IMG/VR virus record: IMGVR_UViG_3300048597_000462 | Location: 1 to 55,997 of that record | Strand: one strand, 5' to 3' | From: a virus | DNA: 55,997 nucleotides | Shown here: positions 30,475 to 39,742 of the stretch, one piece after another | Numbering within the stretch: position 1 is the stretch's first letter | How the letters are laid out: each line of letters starts with the position of its first letter | Translations under genes and position numbers: made by a program | The notes under the pieces: model-generated | The model's database searches: none | Told to the model about the DNA's origin: nothing | The model's input: the letters and a program-made list of their open reading frames with translations, nothing else

Positions 30475-31413
30475 ATGCCAGCCATCACTCAATATCGAGA
30501 TTTTCTTAATAAGCAATTGGAGCAAAAGCTCCCCGGCGTGTTGATGCGCCGTTATCCCGGACTACCCTTTGCCAACGGTCAATATTTGCCCGCCATTGGT
30601 GACCTGGCGATTGGTGCCCAGTACCTCACCAAAGAAGTAATGGAGCAGTTTGGCGAGGCTCAGATTTATTCTGAAACGTCCTCCGACCTGCCCACTATCT
30701 CCACCACCGTAGATGAATTGGGATACCGGATTGTCACCTTTGTCTCCGGTGTGAAGTGGAATTATGCTGAGTTGGAGCATGCCAGCTTTGCCAACGTTGA
30801 TATCGTATCCCGTCGGACTCAGTTCCTGCCCAGGGTATTTGATGAGGCGATCCAGAAGTTTGTCCTAGCTGGTAATACCAATTTAGGTATTACTGGGTTC
30901 CTGAACAACCCCGATGTCCCTGCCGGTAACGACTCCTATGACCCTAACACTGGGGATGCAGACGATGCCATGGACTTTGTTTACCGGGTAATGACCGCTG
31001 TGCCCAACCGGACTAACCTGACCGCTGAATCGGCTGTGATGCTGGTGCCGGCTAAGCTTCGTCAGAAATGGGCCCGACTGGTTCTATCCGGTACATCCGT
31101 GACTGTGTTAGAACACATTATCAGCAACTATGGCAGTCAAAGTGGCGGTAGCCTCCGTGCCATTGTAGGCATTAACGAAATGCGATCTGACATTTTGGAA
31201 GCCTATGGCGTGAATGCCCCCGGCACCAACAAAGACATGGTGATGGTTGCTCCGGTTGACCCCACCGCCGCTGACCGTCGTTTTAACGCCCGCCGTGCCC
31301 TGCCTCTGGAGTATAACGATACGTTGTACAAACAGTTCTATCTGCAATCCACCAGTGAGGTTCGCTTTGAACGTCCTGATGAATTCCAGATTTTCAACAT
31401 TGCTAAGCTGTAG
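30475..31413 (+). CDS. Major capsid protein, DUF2184-like (HK97 fold)
   Basis: TKEVMEQFGEAQIYSETSSD, SRRTQFLPRVFDEAIQKFVL, GITGFLNNPDVP, LVPAKLRQKWARLVLSG and PLEYNDTLYKQFYLQSTSEV match the DUF2184/COG4834 major capsid group. 312 aa fits. GTAGGAG precedes ATG 30475. It follows the protease and decoration genes in canonical order. Confidence 0.88.
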   Translation: MPAITQYRDFLNKQLEQKLPGVLMRRYPGLPFANGQYLPAIGDLAIGAQYLTKEVMEQFGEAQIYSETSSDLPTISTTVDELGYRIVTFVSGVKWNYAELEHASFANVDIVSRRTQFLPRVFDEAIQKFVLAGNTNLGITGFLNNPDVPAGNDSYDPNTGDADDAMDFVYRVMTAVPNRTNLTAESAVMLVPAKLRQKWARLVLSGTSVTVLEHIISNYGSQSGGSLRAIVGINEMRSDILEAYGVNAPGTNKDMVMVAPVDPTAADRRFNARRALPLEYNDTLYKQFYLQSTSEVRFERPDEFQIFNIAKL

Positions 31414-31421
31414 GAGGTTGA

Positions 31422-31670
31422 ATGGAACTTTTTTATAATCCCGCCAAATACTTCAGTGGCTCCCCAAATTCTTTGACTTTCTATTTTGACGGCAAGGAGA
31501 TTGGACTAAAACCGGGGTTGAATGAAGTGGATGAGGCAATTACTGGTCATCCTGACTATGAAAAGTTAGTGGAGATTGGCGCTTTTTCCGCCAAGCCGGA
31601 GCCGACCGCTGCCCCAAAAACTATCCGCAAAAAAGCTCCGGTAACTGAGCCGATTAAGCTGGAAGAATAG
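31422..31670 (+). CDS. Hypothetical protein after capsid, 82 aa
   Basis: MELFYNPAKYFSGSPNSLTF and a Pro/Lys/Ala-rich tail (PEPTAAPKTIRKKAPVTEPI). TAGGAGG lies upstream. Its role may be a small head or connector accessory, by position. Confidence 0.6.
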   Translation: MELFYNPAKYFSGSPNSLTFYFDGKEIGLKPGLNEVDEAITGHPDYEKLVEIGAFSAKPEPTAAPKTIRKKAPVTEPIKLEE

Positions 31671-31708
31671 TTAACCCAGCTCGTCTACCATGCGTGGAAG
31701 GAGTAACG

Positions 31709-31745
31709 GAGTCGTCTAACCATTGAGTTAGGCGGCTCTAGTCGT
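31709..31745 (+). terminator. Terminator inside head operon
   Basis: GAGTCGTCTAAC (31709-31720) pairs with GTTAGGCGGCTC (31727-31738) with loop CATTGA, followed by TAGTCGTTTT. It would end the capsid transcript before the connector genes. Confidence 0.7.
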
Positions 31746-31774
31746 TTTAATATTTGATAGAGTTGGCAAAGTTT

Positions 31775-31966
31775 ATGGATATTTTACCTGTTGGCACGAA
31801 GATTTTCCGGGCATTTGATGAAGCTATCTACCGCAAAAATCAATCCAGTTATGATCCCAAAAGTCCAGTGGCATGGGTGTCTGAGTCGGGCAATAAAATA
31901 TTTGTTTCCGATGTTGCTATTCAAACTAACTTTAAAATGTACCGCAACCTAACTTTGCCGCTATGA
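31775..31966 (+). CDS. Hypothetical protein, 63 aa
   Basis: Not recognised; begins MDILPVGTKIFRAFDEAIYR. It overlaps the next ATG by four bases (ATGA). Ribosome site is weak. Confidence 0.5.
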   Translation: MDILPVGTKIFRAFDEAIYRKNQSSYDPKSPVAWVSESGNKIFVSDVAIQTNFKMYRNLTLPL

Positions 31967-32316
31967 ACTATCAGAAATTTATTGAACTATTTCCTGAGTT
32001 TGAAGACCGTATCGACGAAGATATAGTAACCAAATATATCAATAATATCCTAATTGAAACAAACGGCTATTGTGGTATTGAAACAGAAGCAATCAGAGAT
32101 TATGCCGTAGCGTTGCACGTCGCTTTTTTACTCCAAAAAGATTATCCCTCTGACCCATTGACCGGGTTGGGTGTAATCAAAAGAATGAAAAACTTTAATG
32201 ATGAGGTGGAATTTGCCCCATCAACGCTGGATACTACCGGATTTGATGTCAATAGTTATGGTCAGAGATTAAAGCGGTTACTGGCGGCAAATTACATGGG
32301 TGGTATGTATGTCTGA
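31963..32316 (+). CDS. Head-tail connector (DUF4054-like), 117 aa
   Basis: FIELFPEFEDRIDEDIVTKY (the 'FPEF' start), ALHVAFLLQKDYP, and NSYGQRLKRLLAANYMGGMY match DUF4054 phage neck proteins. Position downstream of the capsid gene supports a connector role. Confidence 0.75.
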   Translation: MNYQKFIELFPEFEDRIDEDIVTKYINNILIETNGYCGIETEAIRDYAVALHVAFLLQKDYPSDPLTGLGVIKRMKNFNDEVEFAPSTLDTTGFDVNSYGQRLKRLLAANYMGGMYV

Positions 32317-33913
32317 GCTAAAAATCTACGGGCATGAGCCGGTAGAAACTGCCTGGGGTAGCCCTACATCACAGCGGGAGCCATTGCTGCGGGTAACGGT
32401 TAATTGGTCTACCAGGATAGTGGAGGGGCATCGTTCTGGGTTGGAATATCGCACTCCCTTGATAACAGAACCACGGTATGAGATTGAGGGTTCCGAATTT
32501 GTGCTGACCGATGAAAGTTACGCCACGTTGTCTCAGGCATTTCAGAATACTGGTGGGCGGGCAAGAAGTTTCCCATTTAAAAACCCGATTGATTATTACT
32601 GCACTGCTGACCCGGAGGCTTTAGCAGAGGACATTTATCAGCAGGGGTTTATTGTGCCCACAGGTGATGGTAAAGGGCGCATCGTCAAGCAGTTTCATTG
32701 TCATGGAGTGAACGCCTACAAAACGGTTTTGTATCCCATTGCGGATAGCTTGAGCGTTGAAGGATTGACAGTTGATGAAGAGACCGGGGAAGTTGACGGT
32801 GTTAGTGGAACAGAATGGATTGCCTGCAATTGTGAATACCGGCAAAGATTTCGTTTTGACGTTTCTGACTTGCAACTGACCCAGATCAAAAGAGCGTTGG
32901 ATGAGTTTGATGTTAACGTTTACCAAACAGTTAACTTTCGGCTGGTGGAAGATAGTTATGAGAAATTGGGAGACTTGATTGTTGCTGACGATTGGGGTGT
33001 TGATATAGATTTTGACTTACTGTTATTACCGCATGCCGATTTAACCTATTCAGATATCATTTCTACCCGGATTGAGCGGTCAATTAGTCAAAAAGAATTA
33101 AGGGAAGAAGTCACCAACCTCAAGCAGAATATTATTTTGGAGTCTGGCAATTTAAACAGGCTCAATACTCAGATCTTTTTAACCATCTATAGCGTCTGCA
33201 AAGGTCGGCTAAACGGGATAAACTTTGGTGAAGAATTAGTTCGTTTTGACGATGACACCCTAGCGATTGAGCAGTTAGGTGTTAACGCCTTTGCTATTAA
33301 TGGGTTGCCGATTAGGGCGATCGCCCCTACAGATACTCCCGATGGTGGGGGGATACCTGTCTGCACAACCGGAACTCCTTATTCTGCAAATCTAGCTCTA
33401 CCTCTAATTGCAGTTGAAGCTCCTAGGCAAACTGAAACAATATCATTCTCAATCTCAGAAATAAATGGCGACATTCTGCCTATAACCAATTTTGTGTTAG
33501 ATGATTTTGCCTTTATCGTCCCATCTGATCACGATATTATGACCGGCTATTCTTTGGTCGGAACAAACAGAGCTATTACAATTCCAAGTGAGGCTTTAAT
33601 TGTTTACGAGGGTGGAAATCCGAACTATGCAGATGGTGCTTTGACATTGAACTTAACAACAACTTTTACCTATGAATCTCAAACTTACACAATCAATCGA
33701 AATGACATCGATCCTGACTCTACTATTCCTTTAAGTGAGGGGATTGTTGGCGTTATTGCCATGGGTGTCACCGCTCAGCCCCATAATGCCATATCGCTTA
33801 ATTTTCTTTCTGATAATGGTTACATTTCTGACGGAATTATCTCATTTAAAATAATGCACATTGCTTTTGGTGGCGGAAATATTGAACTAGGAATTAATGT
33901 CCCAGCTTGCTAA
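32309..33913 (+). CDS. DUF2460-like tail protein with C-terminal extension, 534 aa
   Basis: Residues 1-210 follow DUF2460 (GTA gp12-type distal tail protein): a GxSTxIxEG-type start (VNWSTRIVEGHRSGLEYRTP), EPRYEIEGSEF, then GGRARSFPFKNPIDYYCTAD. The rest is a long beta-rich extension, perhaps for receptor binding. ATG 32309 is preferred to GTG 32300; it overlaps the previous stop by eight bases. Confidence 0.7.
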   Translation: MSELKIYGHEPVETAWGSPTSQREPLLRVTVNWSTRIVEGHRSGLEYRTPLITEPRYEIEGSEFVLTDESYATLSQAFQNTGGRARSFPFKNPIDYYCTADPEALAEDIYQQGFIVPTGDGKGRIVKQFHCHGVNAYKTVLYPIADSLSVEGLTVDEETGEVDGVSGTEWIACNCEYRQRFRFDVSDLQLTQIKRALDEFDVNVYQTVNFRLVEDSYEKLGDLIVADDWGVDIDFDLLLLPHADLTYSDIISTRIERSISQKELREEVTNLKQNIILESGNLNRLNTQIFLTIYSVCKGRLNGINFGEELVRFDDDTLAIEQLGVNAFAINGLPIRAIAPTDTPDGGGIPVCTTGTPYSANLALPLIAVEAPRQTETISFSISEINGDILPITNFVLDDFAFIVPSDHDIMTGYSLVGTNRAITIPSEALIVYEGGNPNYADGALTLNLTTTFTYESQTYTINRNDIDPDSTIPLSEGIVGVIAMGVTAQPHNAISLNFLSDNGYISDGIISFKIMHIAFGGGNIELGINVPAC

Positions 33914-34737
33914 GGTAAGAATGGAGGCTCATCTTTATATGGGTGAGTAAGAGGTAGTAATGATGCGTATCCCCATTTATAAGCAAGATACCCCTCTACT
34001 TTTTCAGTGTCGTCACTAGAAAGGGTTGTGTCGTAAATTAAAAGCTCTTTAATATCAAACTGTCCAAAAAAAGTATCACCAAAATTACTTGCATATTGTC
34101 CAAGTGCGTATTCCCCGTTAAAACTTAAGGGGGAAATACCTGCCGAGTTTGCAGCAGTCACGCTATTGCCATTTTTTCTCCCGACGGTTACGGTGCTATT
34201 TGCCACTAAAGAGGTAATCGCAAAGTTTGAATCATCAGAAAACAGTCCCGAAGTAAATTTGTCTACATTGTTAATTCGGCACAATGTAGGGAATGAAATT
34301 ACATTCGTCCAAATCAACTCTAGTCCAACCTGAGCGTTAGTCCGTGGCCCAAAAAAACAATCATTGTTTTGTAGTGGGCCAGCCATCAAGAAAAACATTG
34401 AAAACTGTGCCCAATTATGCATAAATCCCGATGGAAATAAAAGAGCATCATTTATTCCGTCAAAAGATACATATTCGTTGTAGGTATATGTAGGGCTGGT
34501 TCCAGTAAATAACCCGGTAGGGCTACTTGAATAACCAAATAAGTTAAACCATCTTGTAACATTTGATCCACTTAGTTCTAACGATAAACTCCCCCCTAAC
34601 GCTTCAACCCAAAATTGCAATCCAGAGGCATTTTTGGGAGTCCATAATTCTACCAAATCACTTCCTGGCGGCAGGGGGTCTGGGATGCCCCAGTAATAAT
34701 TATTGATACTTTTTCCTCTGTACAAAATATTAGCCAT
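33910..34737 (-). CDS. Tail fibre-like lectin (LamG/ConA-like) protein, 275 aa
   Basis: A jelly-roll lectin pattern, with SGLQFWVEALGGSLSLELSG, YVSFDGINDALLFP, FGQFDIKELLIYDTTLSSDD and the final EGYLAYKWGYASLLPLTHPY, typical of phage tail and adsorption proteins that bind surface sugars. The stop overlaps the convergent DUF2460 gene by four bases. Confidence 0.8.
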   Translation of the reverse strand: MANILYRGKSINNYYWGIPDPLPPGSDLVELWTPKNASGLQFWVEALGGSLSLELSGSNVTRWFNLFGYSSSPTGLFTGTSPTYTYNEYVSFDGINDALLFPSGFMHNWAQFSMFFLMAGPLQNNDCFFGPRTNAQVGLELIWTNVISFPTLCRINNVDKFTSGLFSDDSNFAITSLVANSTVTVGRKNGNSVTAANSAGISPLSFNGEYALGQYASNFGDTFFGQFDIKELLIYDTTLSSDDTEKVEGYLAYKWGYASLLPLTHPYKDEPPFLP

Positions 34738-35081
34738 TAAAAATATCCTCTAATCCAAACTTGCCAAATGAAACCGTCCCAGTAAGCGTAAACAGAACGA
34801 GCTAGATCACCATCATTTTCTAGCGTCACTATTGGCGTGTTATCAGGTTCTTGCACCACGATGGCGTTAGTGGTAGATATATTGACAATCTCACACTCAA
34901 AATAATCGCTTCCTGTAACAGTGGGTAGCTTAACAATTACACTGGCGACAGTTGGGGTTAAAAATTGAAAATAAGCATCTGTTAAAAGCAAATTTTTGGT
35001 GGCTGAAATAGACTGAATGTTTTTGGTTTTAGTAGAGCTACCACCTCCAATCCCCCCCGTCTTATAAATAGTGCTAGCCAT
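34737..35081 (-). CDS. Stand-alone copy of the tail-tip C-terminal domain, 114 aa
   Basis: NIQSISATKNLLLTDAYFQF, VTGSDYFECEIVN and AYWDGFIWQVW align with the last 100 residues of the tail-tip protein (35074-38529): VESISTTKSLSLTSEYFQF, VTGSDYFEGEIIN, YYWDGSIWRIF. A duplication of a terminal domain, perhaps a trimerising or receptor-facing head. The start ATG 35081 overlaps the tip stop by eight bases. Confidence 0.75.
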   Translation of the reverse strand: MASTIYKTGGIGGGSSTKTKNIQSISATKNLLLTDAYFQFLTPTVASVIVKLPTVTGSDYFECEIVNISTTNAIVVQEPDNTPIVTLENDGDLARSVYAYWDGFIWQVWIRGYF

Positions 35082-38000
35082 AAACATTCCTCTCAAAAAT
35101 ACGCCAAATCGACCCATCCCAATAATAATAAATGGAACGAATCAAATCGGCAATAGATAGGGTGATAATTGGGGTGCCATCACTTTCTTGAACTTCCAAA
35201 GCGTTACTCCCGTCTCCCGCATTAATTATTTCTCCTTCAAAATAATCACTACCAGTGACCGCAGGTAGTTCAACAACAACACTAGATGATGTAGGGGTCA
35301 GAAATTGGAAATATTCAGAGGTTAGACTTAATGACTTTGTGGTAGAAATTGATTCAACATTTTTAGATTTATTTGCCGTTCCACTTATGACAGATAACCC
35401 ACCATAAATATTAACTTCCCTATCAACAATTGGCGCAATAATATCTCCAGCTAAAAATTCTGTTTCGGTTACTAATCCGGTGGCATCACGCTCCAGGGTC
35501 AAGGTATTTCCTGATCGCCCGATGCACAACATCTGAGCATAGCCACTGCCACTGCCAACGGTGCTAGTCCTAAATAAACAGACCGGAACCGACGGCGCAA
35601 ACCCGTCAGGGTCAGCTAGGGTGACGTTGACAGTCCCTCCCACACTGGGAATTGTCACGTTGCCGGTGATGGTGGTAAACCGGCGAATGCGATCAAACCT
35701 GTTCTGGAGATCTAGCTGGTCACGGATTTCCCCACCAATCTGGCCCCAATTAATACCCAATTCAACAATTACGAAATCTGTCAGGCTGAATCCGGTACCC
35801 ACAGCATTGGTCACACCCACTTTCCCAGTGGTGGTTCCATCTGCCACAGTGCCGGTGATAGTGTTGTCATCTACTACCACAAAATCTTCTATTGGCTCTC
35901 CGGCAATCGCCGCCCCGGTAGCACCAGTAAAGCCAGAACCAAAGATGCTAATTTCTACCCCAATCTCACCCTGGGTAGGGCTGAATCCTTCCACCACTGG
36001 CAGCAACACCCCCAGCACTGGGCTAATCGTCGCTTCCAGCCCATAGCCCCGGTCAGTATCAATCCCCGCAGCTAAACCATATTCCTTACTTAGCTGGTAA
36101 ATGATTACATCTAGGGTCGATTGAACAGATCCAAAGTCTTCAATCTGTTGGTCAACAGTGTAGGTCAGCGAATTGGTGCCAACGGTAAAAACTCTTTCTG
36201 GTGTGGCATCAGGTATAAACACATCAAATTCAAAGGGCACCAACTCTTCCAATCCGGTATTATTTCCCTGCCAGACCATGGTTATATTCCCACTCTGGTC
36301 TTTTACTGACTCCAAATCACTGGGGCGATAGGGACGGTAATAGTTCCCCCGAACAGTGATGGTGGCGACACTCTCAATAGACTCAAGAGTAAAGTTACGG
36401 GGCACCAGTTTAATACTCAGTTCCTTGTCAATTAAGCCACTGCCCCCGTTGAGTCGGATTACTTGTCCTGGCCCCCGCAGCACAGTAATTGGAGTTCCCG
36501 CAGCATGGGCAGCGGCGATGGTGCCATTATGCCCCCGCTTAAAATTTCCAATCGTGTAGGTCAATGGATCAATCAGCGTCACGTCCTTGACCGATATTTG
36601 CTCTTCTCCCACCAATAGAATCAATTGATTGCTCGTAAATTGAGCGTCGGTCAGAGGGTCGAGAAATCCTCGGTCTAGCACAATGTCCACCGTTTGAGTC
36701 GGCTGCAATCCCTCCGTCAAAGGCAAGCTTGCAACCAATTCCCCGGTGGTGGTAGCCCCAATTGCTGTCCCCACCTGGGTGAAAGGAGAATCATCAACAC
36801 TGGCGAAGATGATTGTGTCTCCCACATCGCCATACTCTGGGTCTGGAGTGATCGCCAAGTAAAGACAGGGCGGATCTGTGGCATTAACCCGGTGGATGTC
36901 CAAGATAGTCGCCACCGGCTCACCAAAAAAGTCAAATTCATCCTCCGGGCGATAGTCGTCAATATCGTCATTAACTTCAGCCTGGTAATCAACACAAACC
37001 CTAACCCCGCTATCAATGCCAGTCAGCGTAATTAGTCCAGTAGCATAATTAACGGTGTAGTCCGTGCCTTCTACCAGCAAGTCGCCATCAGCCCTCACCA
37101 CTGGAGTTGCTGTAATGTTGGGCTGCAACTGGATCGGAGTGCCATTGTAAATCCGGCAACGACTCCGGGCAATGGATGGCACCCCAGCGAAAGCCTCCCC
37201 ATTGAACAGTGTGGCACTGACTTCTCCCGTCAGGTCAGCCCCGATGGTCACTTGATTAATCTGAAAGGTGGTCGCCGGATCTCCAGCCCTTAGCGGCAAA
37301 TTAATAAACTGACCTGAATACAATTCCAGGGCAATGCTGGGGTCAAACTTGAAACTGTACCGATTCCGCTGGTCATACATTAACCCCAGATAACGCCAGC
37401 AGAATTCCCTTGCCATCCCCGGAGTCAACACCAACGCAGTTGACAATGACTGGGGGCGATGGTGCAATGCAACGGGACGATTCCATGACTCTGTACCGCC
37501 GTTATAACCGTCCTCAACGTTTGTAAAACTGAGGCTTACCTCCGACGGCAAATCTTTTTGGCTAACAATTGTCTCAGTGTAGGGTTCCGCTACATCACTG
37601 GTTGGTTCCCCTGCTCCCAAATCTTCATAGGCAATACTCCTTGTCGGGACAATCACATTCCCCAGTCTCTCTTCGTTGATGCAGATCTTTCCTTCCGAGT
37701 CCAAATAGGACATCAAAAAGTGAACTTGCATTACATCATCCAGAAATGATTTAACGCTAGAGCCATCCTGTTTCATGGTGGCACCAATCAAAGTTCTGGT
37801 TATTTCTAATTCTCGGTAGTCAACCCCAGATTGCAACCCTACCTGCTCCATGGCATCCCGTACCACGGCAGTTAAACTATTCCCTACATCGGCAATACCA
37901 AAAAGCTCTACGTCAATTTGCCCTGGCAGTTCATTTCCGAATGGAGCTAATGGCAAATCTTGAATTACACAATACGCTAATCCAGCAAAATGAATGCGGT

Positions 38001-38529
38001 CAAAATCTTCAAATTGCTGCATTATATTAGATGGGCCCTGACTCACCCCACCTTTTTTTATCTCTAGATTTTCTGCTAATCTAAAATTATTTAATTCCTC
38101 TGTCCCAACTGTTTCACCTTGGGTGTTGTACCATACCTCGTCGTTAAATTTAATCTTGACAATATCTCCCACACCGTCAGGATAGCCATCACCAATAGCA
38201 AAGGCAAACGTGCCATAGTAGCGGTGTTGAACTGTTTCTGTTGTGGTAACAGTTCCGCCTCCCCCGCCTTTACCCCCGCCGGTTCTTTCTGTTGTACTAG
38301 TTATTTCGGGTCTGTCAATCTTTGGTAATGCCCAAAAGATAGGGCAACTTTTTACAATAGTTTTGCCATAATGCCGGTCTAAACTCCACCCCATTCCCGC
38401 TTTACGGGTTGAGATATCATCTAACTTGCCGGTTTCCTGCTGATTGTAAATATATTTAGTCGGAGTTAGAGCACGGGATAGCATCCCTAACCCCAAAGAA
38501 ACCGCCGTTCCAATTACAACATTAGCCAT
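35074..38529 (-). CDS. Tail tip / host-specificity protein (gpJ or GTA 'megatron' type)
   Basis: 1151 aa. The N-terminus (NVVIGTAVSLGLGMLSRALT) is the anchor-like start of the tip protein; KSFLDDVMQVHFLMSYLDSE with KICINEERLG and LTPGMAREFCWRYLGLMYDQ belong to phage tail tip (phage-tail_3) domains. An IPT/TIG Ig-like domain lies about residues 846-930 (VEGFSPTQGEIGVEISIFGS) and a C-terminal domain duplicated downstream. RBS GGGAGG seven bases before ATG is paired in a hairpin. Confidence 0.85.
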   Translation of the reverse strand: MANVVIGTAVSLGLGMLSRALTPTKYIYNQQETGKLDDISTRKAGMGWSLDRHYGKTIVKSCPIFWALPKIDRPEITSTTERTGGGKGGGGGTVTTTETVQHRYYGTFAFAIGDGYPDGVGDIVKIKFNDEVWYNTQGETVGTEELNNFRLAENLEIKKGGVSQGPSNIMQQFEDFDRIHFAGLAYCVIQDLPLAPFGNELPGQIDVELFGIADVGNSLTAVVRDAMEQVGLQSGVDYRELEITRTLIGATMKQDGSSVKSFLDDVMQVHFLMSYLDSEGKICINEERLGNVIVPTRSIAYEDLGAGEPTSDVAEPYTETIVSQKDLPSEVSLSFTNVEDGYNGGTESWNRPVALHHRPQSLSTALVLTPGMAREFCWRYLGLMYDQRNRYSFKFDPSIALELYSGQFINLPLRAGDPATTFQINQVTIGADLTGEVSATLFNGEAFAGVPSIARSRCRIYNGTPIQLQPNITATPVVRADGDLLVEGTDYTVNYATGLITLTGIDSGVRVCVDYQAEVNDDIDDYRPEDEFDFFGEPVATILDIHRVNATDPPCLYLAITPDPEYGDVGDTIIFASVDDSPFTQVGTAIGATTTGELVASLPLTEGLQPTQTVDIVLDRGFLDPLTDAQFTSNQLILLVGEEQISVKDVTLIDPLTYTIGNFKRGHNGTIAAAHAAGTPITVLRGPGQVIRLNGGSGLIDKELSIKLVPRNFTLESIESVATITVRGNYYRPYRPSDLESVKDQSGNITMVWQGNNTGLEELVPFEFDVFIPDATPERVFTVGTNSLTYTVDQQIEDFGSVQSTLDVIIYQLSKEYGLAAGIDTDRGYGLEATISPVLGVLLPVVEGFSPTQGEIGVEISIFGSGFTGATGAAIAGEPIEDFVVVDDNTITGTVADGTTTGKVGVTNAVGTGFSLTDFVIVELGINWGQIGGEIRDQLDLQNRFDRIRRFTTITGNVTIPSVGGTVNVTLADPDGFAPSVPVCLFRTSTVGSGSGYAQMLCIGRSGNTLTLERDATGLVTETEFLAGDIIAPIVDREVNIYGGLSVISGTANKSKNVESISTTKSLSLTSEYFQFLTPTSSSVVVELPAVTGSDYFEGEIINAGDGSNALEVQESDGTPIITLSIADLIRSIYYYWDGSIWRIFERNVYG

Positions 38530-38536
38530 GAAAAAA

Positions 38537-38564
38537 CCTCCCGATAATCAATACTAAAGGGAGG
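38537..38564 (-). promoter_or_regulatory. Hairpin sequestering the tail-tip ribosome site
   Basis: CCTCCC (38559-38564 on the minus strand) pairs with GGGAGG (38542-38537), the ribosome site, followed by TTTTTT and ATG. It looks like both a terminator and a translational switch. Confidence 0.5.
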
Positions 38565-38584
38565 TATCTTTCCTTTAAAATCAC

Positions 38585-38833
38585 CTATCTAGATTTTAAC
38601 CTTTCTCTAAATTGCTGCTCTGCAATCTTAAATTCATTCTGTAGAAATGATGGCAATGCCGGGCGCTTCCTCATGGACACGAAAGCAATATTTATAATTG
38701 CTAAATCATGTCCATCCTCCAATAAAATTCTTTTGCAGTCAGACTCAGTTAGCTTACTGGCTGACTCTACGGTAGTGGAATAGACAAACTCTCCCGTCCA
38801 CCGGCAATAAATATCAATGACAGTCTCGAACAT
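38585..38833 (-). CDS. Hypothetical protein, 82 aa
   Basis: MFETVIDIYCRWTGEFVYST... with KRILLEDGHDLAIINIAFVS and a basic end. Not recognised. The ATG 38833 is chosen because a start element at 38856-38847 lies just before it, so a longer ORF would include the promoter. Confidence 0.55.
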   Translation of the reverse strand: MFETVIDIYCRWTGEFVYSTTVESASKLTESDCKRILLEDGHDLAIINIAFVSMRKRPALPSFLQNEFKIAEQQFRERLKSR

Positions 38834-38846
38834 AATCCTAGCTTGT

Positions 38847-38878
38847 GTTTGTGTACGTTTCACACAATAACACAATTT
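38847..38878 (-). promoter_or_regulatory. Start-element promoter, copy S6
   Basis: Minus strand TACAAAATTGTG, TATTGT -10, seven bases, GTACACAAAC (38856-38847). The upstream block resembles S7 near 47070 (TACAAAATTATGTTAT). Confidence 0.6.
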
Positions 38879-38936
38879 TGTAGACAAGGCAAACAAAAAA
38901 GGGGGCTACCCCCCATCAAAGCTAGGCAAACAATTT

Positions 38937-39716
38937 TTAGGCAGGAACGGGCACCCCGGCGGCGGCGCAGGCGATCTCAATCTCAGCTTTCCGGGCGTCA
39001 GTTTCGTTCGCATAAACGGTAGTTTTCCGGTAGGGGCTTTGCCATTTGGCGGTCAGCACCGGACGACGCACCTCGTTAATCGGGGCCGGGTCACCACTAA
39101 TCCGCACAAGAGCAGGGCCAAACGCATACTCAAAATTCCCGGCGTTATCAGCAGGCATCCCACCAAAGAGAAACAGCCGACCAGTAAAACCCTCGTGGTT
39201 ATCCACACTGGGCAGAATGTGCCGATAATAGCCAGCGTCATTAGGATAGATGATCATATTGGCGGTCATCTCCCAGGTCACAGACACCCGTTCATCGGAG
39301 TCCTGTTCGCCATTACCAAGTAATTTGGTGTTTACCATGCCCACATCTTGGTTCCAGTTGCCAATCTCAGAAACGGATAGGCGCACCAATCCCCAAATGG
39401 TGGTAGTACCAGAAGCGGCACCAGCAGCAGGGAAAATAGGCACAGTGGTAGAGCTAGTTGCCACCAACGTCCCCTGGGAAACGGTGATGCTGCCAGTGGT
39501 CAAAGTCAACACAGTACCAGCATCTAAAAACACGGGGGCATCAGCAGTGATATCTGCTTCCGTGTCATCAGCAATAACCGATGCAACAGTCAATTCGTAT
39601 TCGTTGGGCAAACCAGTGGTTTCGGTGATCGCCGCACCTTTCAAAAACGCTCGGTTAGTTTGAATACCATTTACGGGAGAGCCTTCGCTCAAAAGCCCTA
39701 AGTCTAATAAAGCCAT
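38937..39716 (-). CDS. Major tail (tube)-like protein, 259 aa
   Basis: MALLDLGLLSEGSPVNGIQT; the middle contains VRLSVSEIGNWNQDVGMVNT and RVSVTWEMTANMIIYPNDAG, and the end is VRRPVLTAKWQSPYRKTTVY. Repeated beta strands and location between tail completion genes and the tip fit the tube protein, the commonest tail subunit. Assignment is by pattern and context. Confidence 0.55.
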   Translation of the reverse strand: MALLDLGLLSEGSPVNGIQTNRAFLKGAAITETTGLPNEYELTVASVIADDTEADITADAPVFLDAGTVLTLTTGSITVSQGTLVATSSTTVPIFPAAGAASGTTTIWGLVRLSVSEIGNWNQDVGMVNTKLLGNGEQDSDERVSVTWEMTANMIIYPNDAGYYRHILPSVDNHEGFTGRLFLFGGMPADNAGNFEYAFGPALVRISGDPAPINEVRRPVLTAKWQSPYRKTTVYANETDARKAEIEIACAAAGVPVPA

Positions 39717-39742
39717 ACATATTCCTCTACGTAGAGTATTTA

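Noticed and set aside
35561-36046. Plus-strand ORF antisense to the tail tip gene
   Set aside because: Low-complexity Pro/Thr/Val composition and complete overlap with a clear gene; it is a shadow of the opposite strand.
39039-39323. Plus-strand ORFs antisense to the tail tube gene
   Set aside because: They overlap each other in several frames and a well-supported gene; shadow frames.
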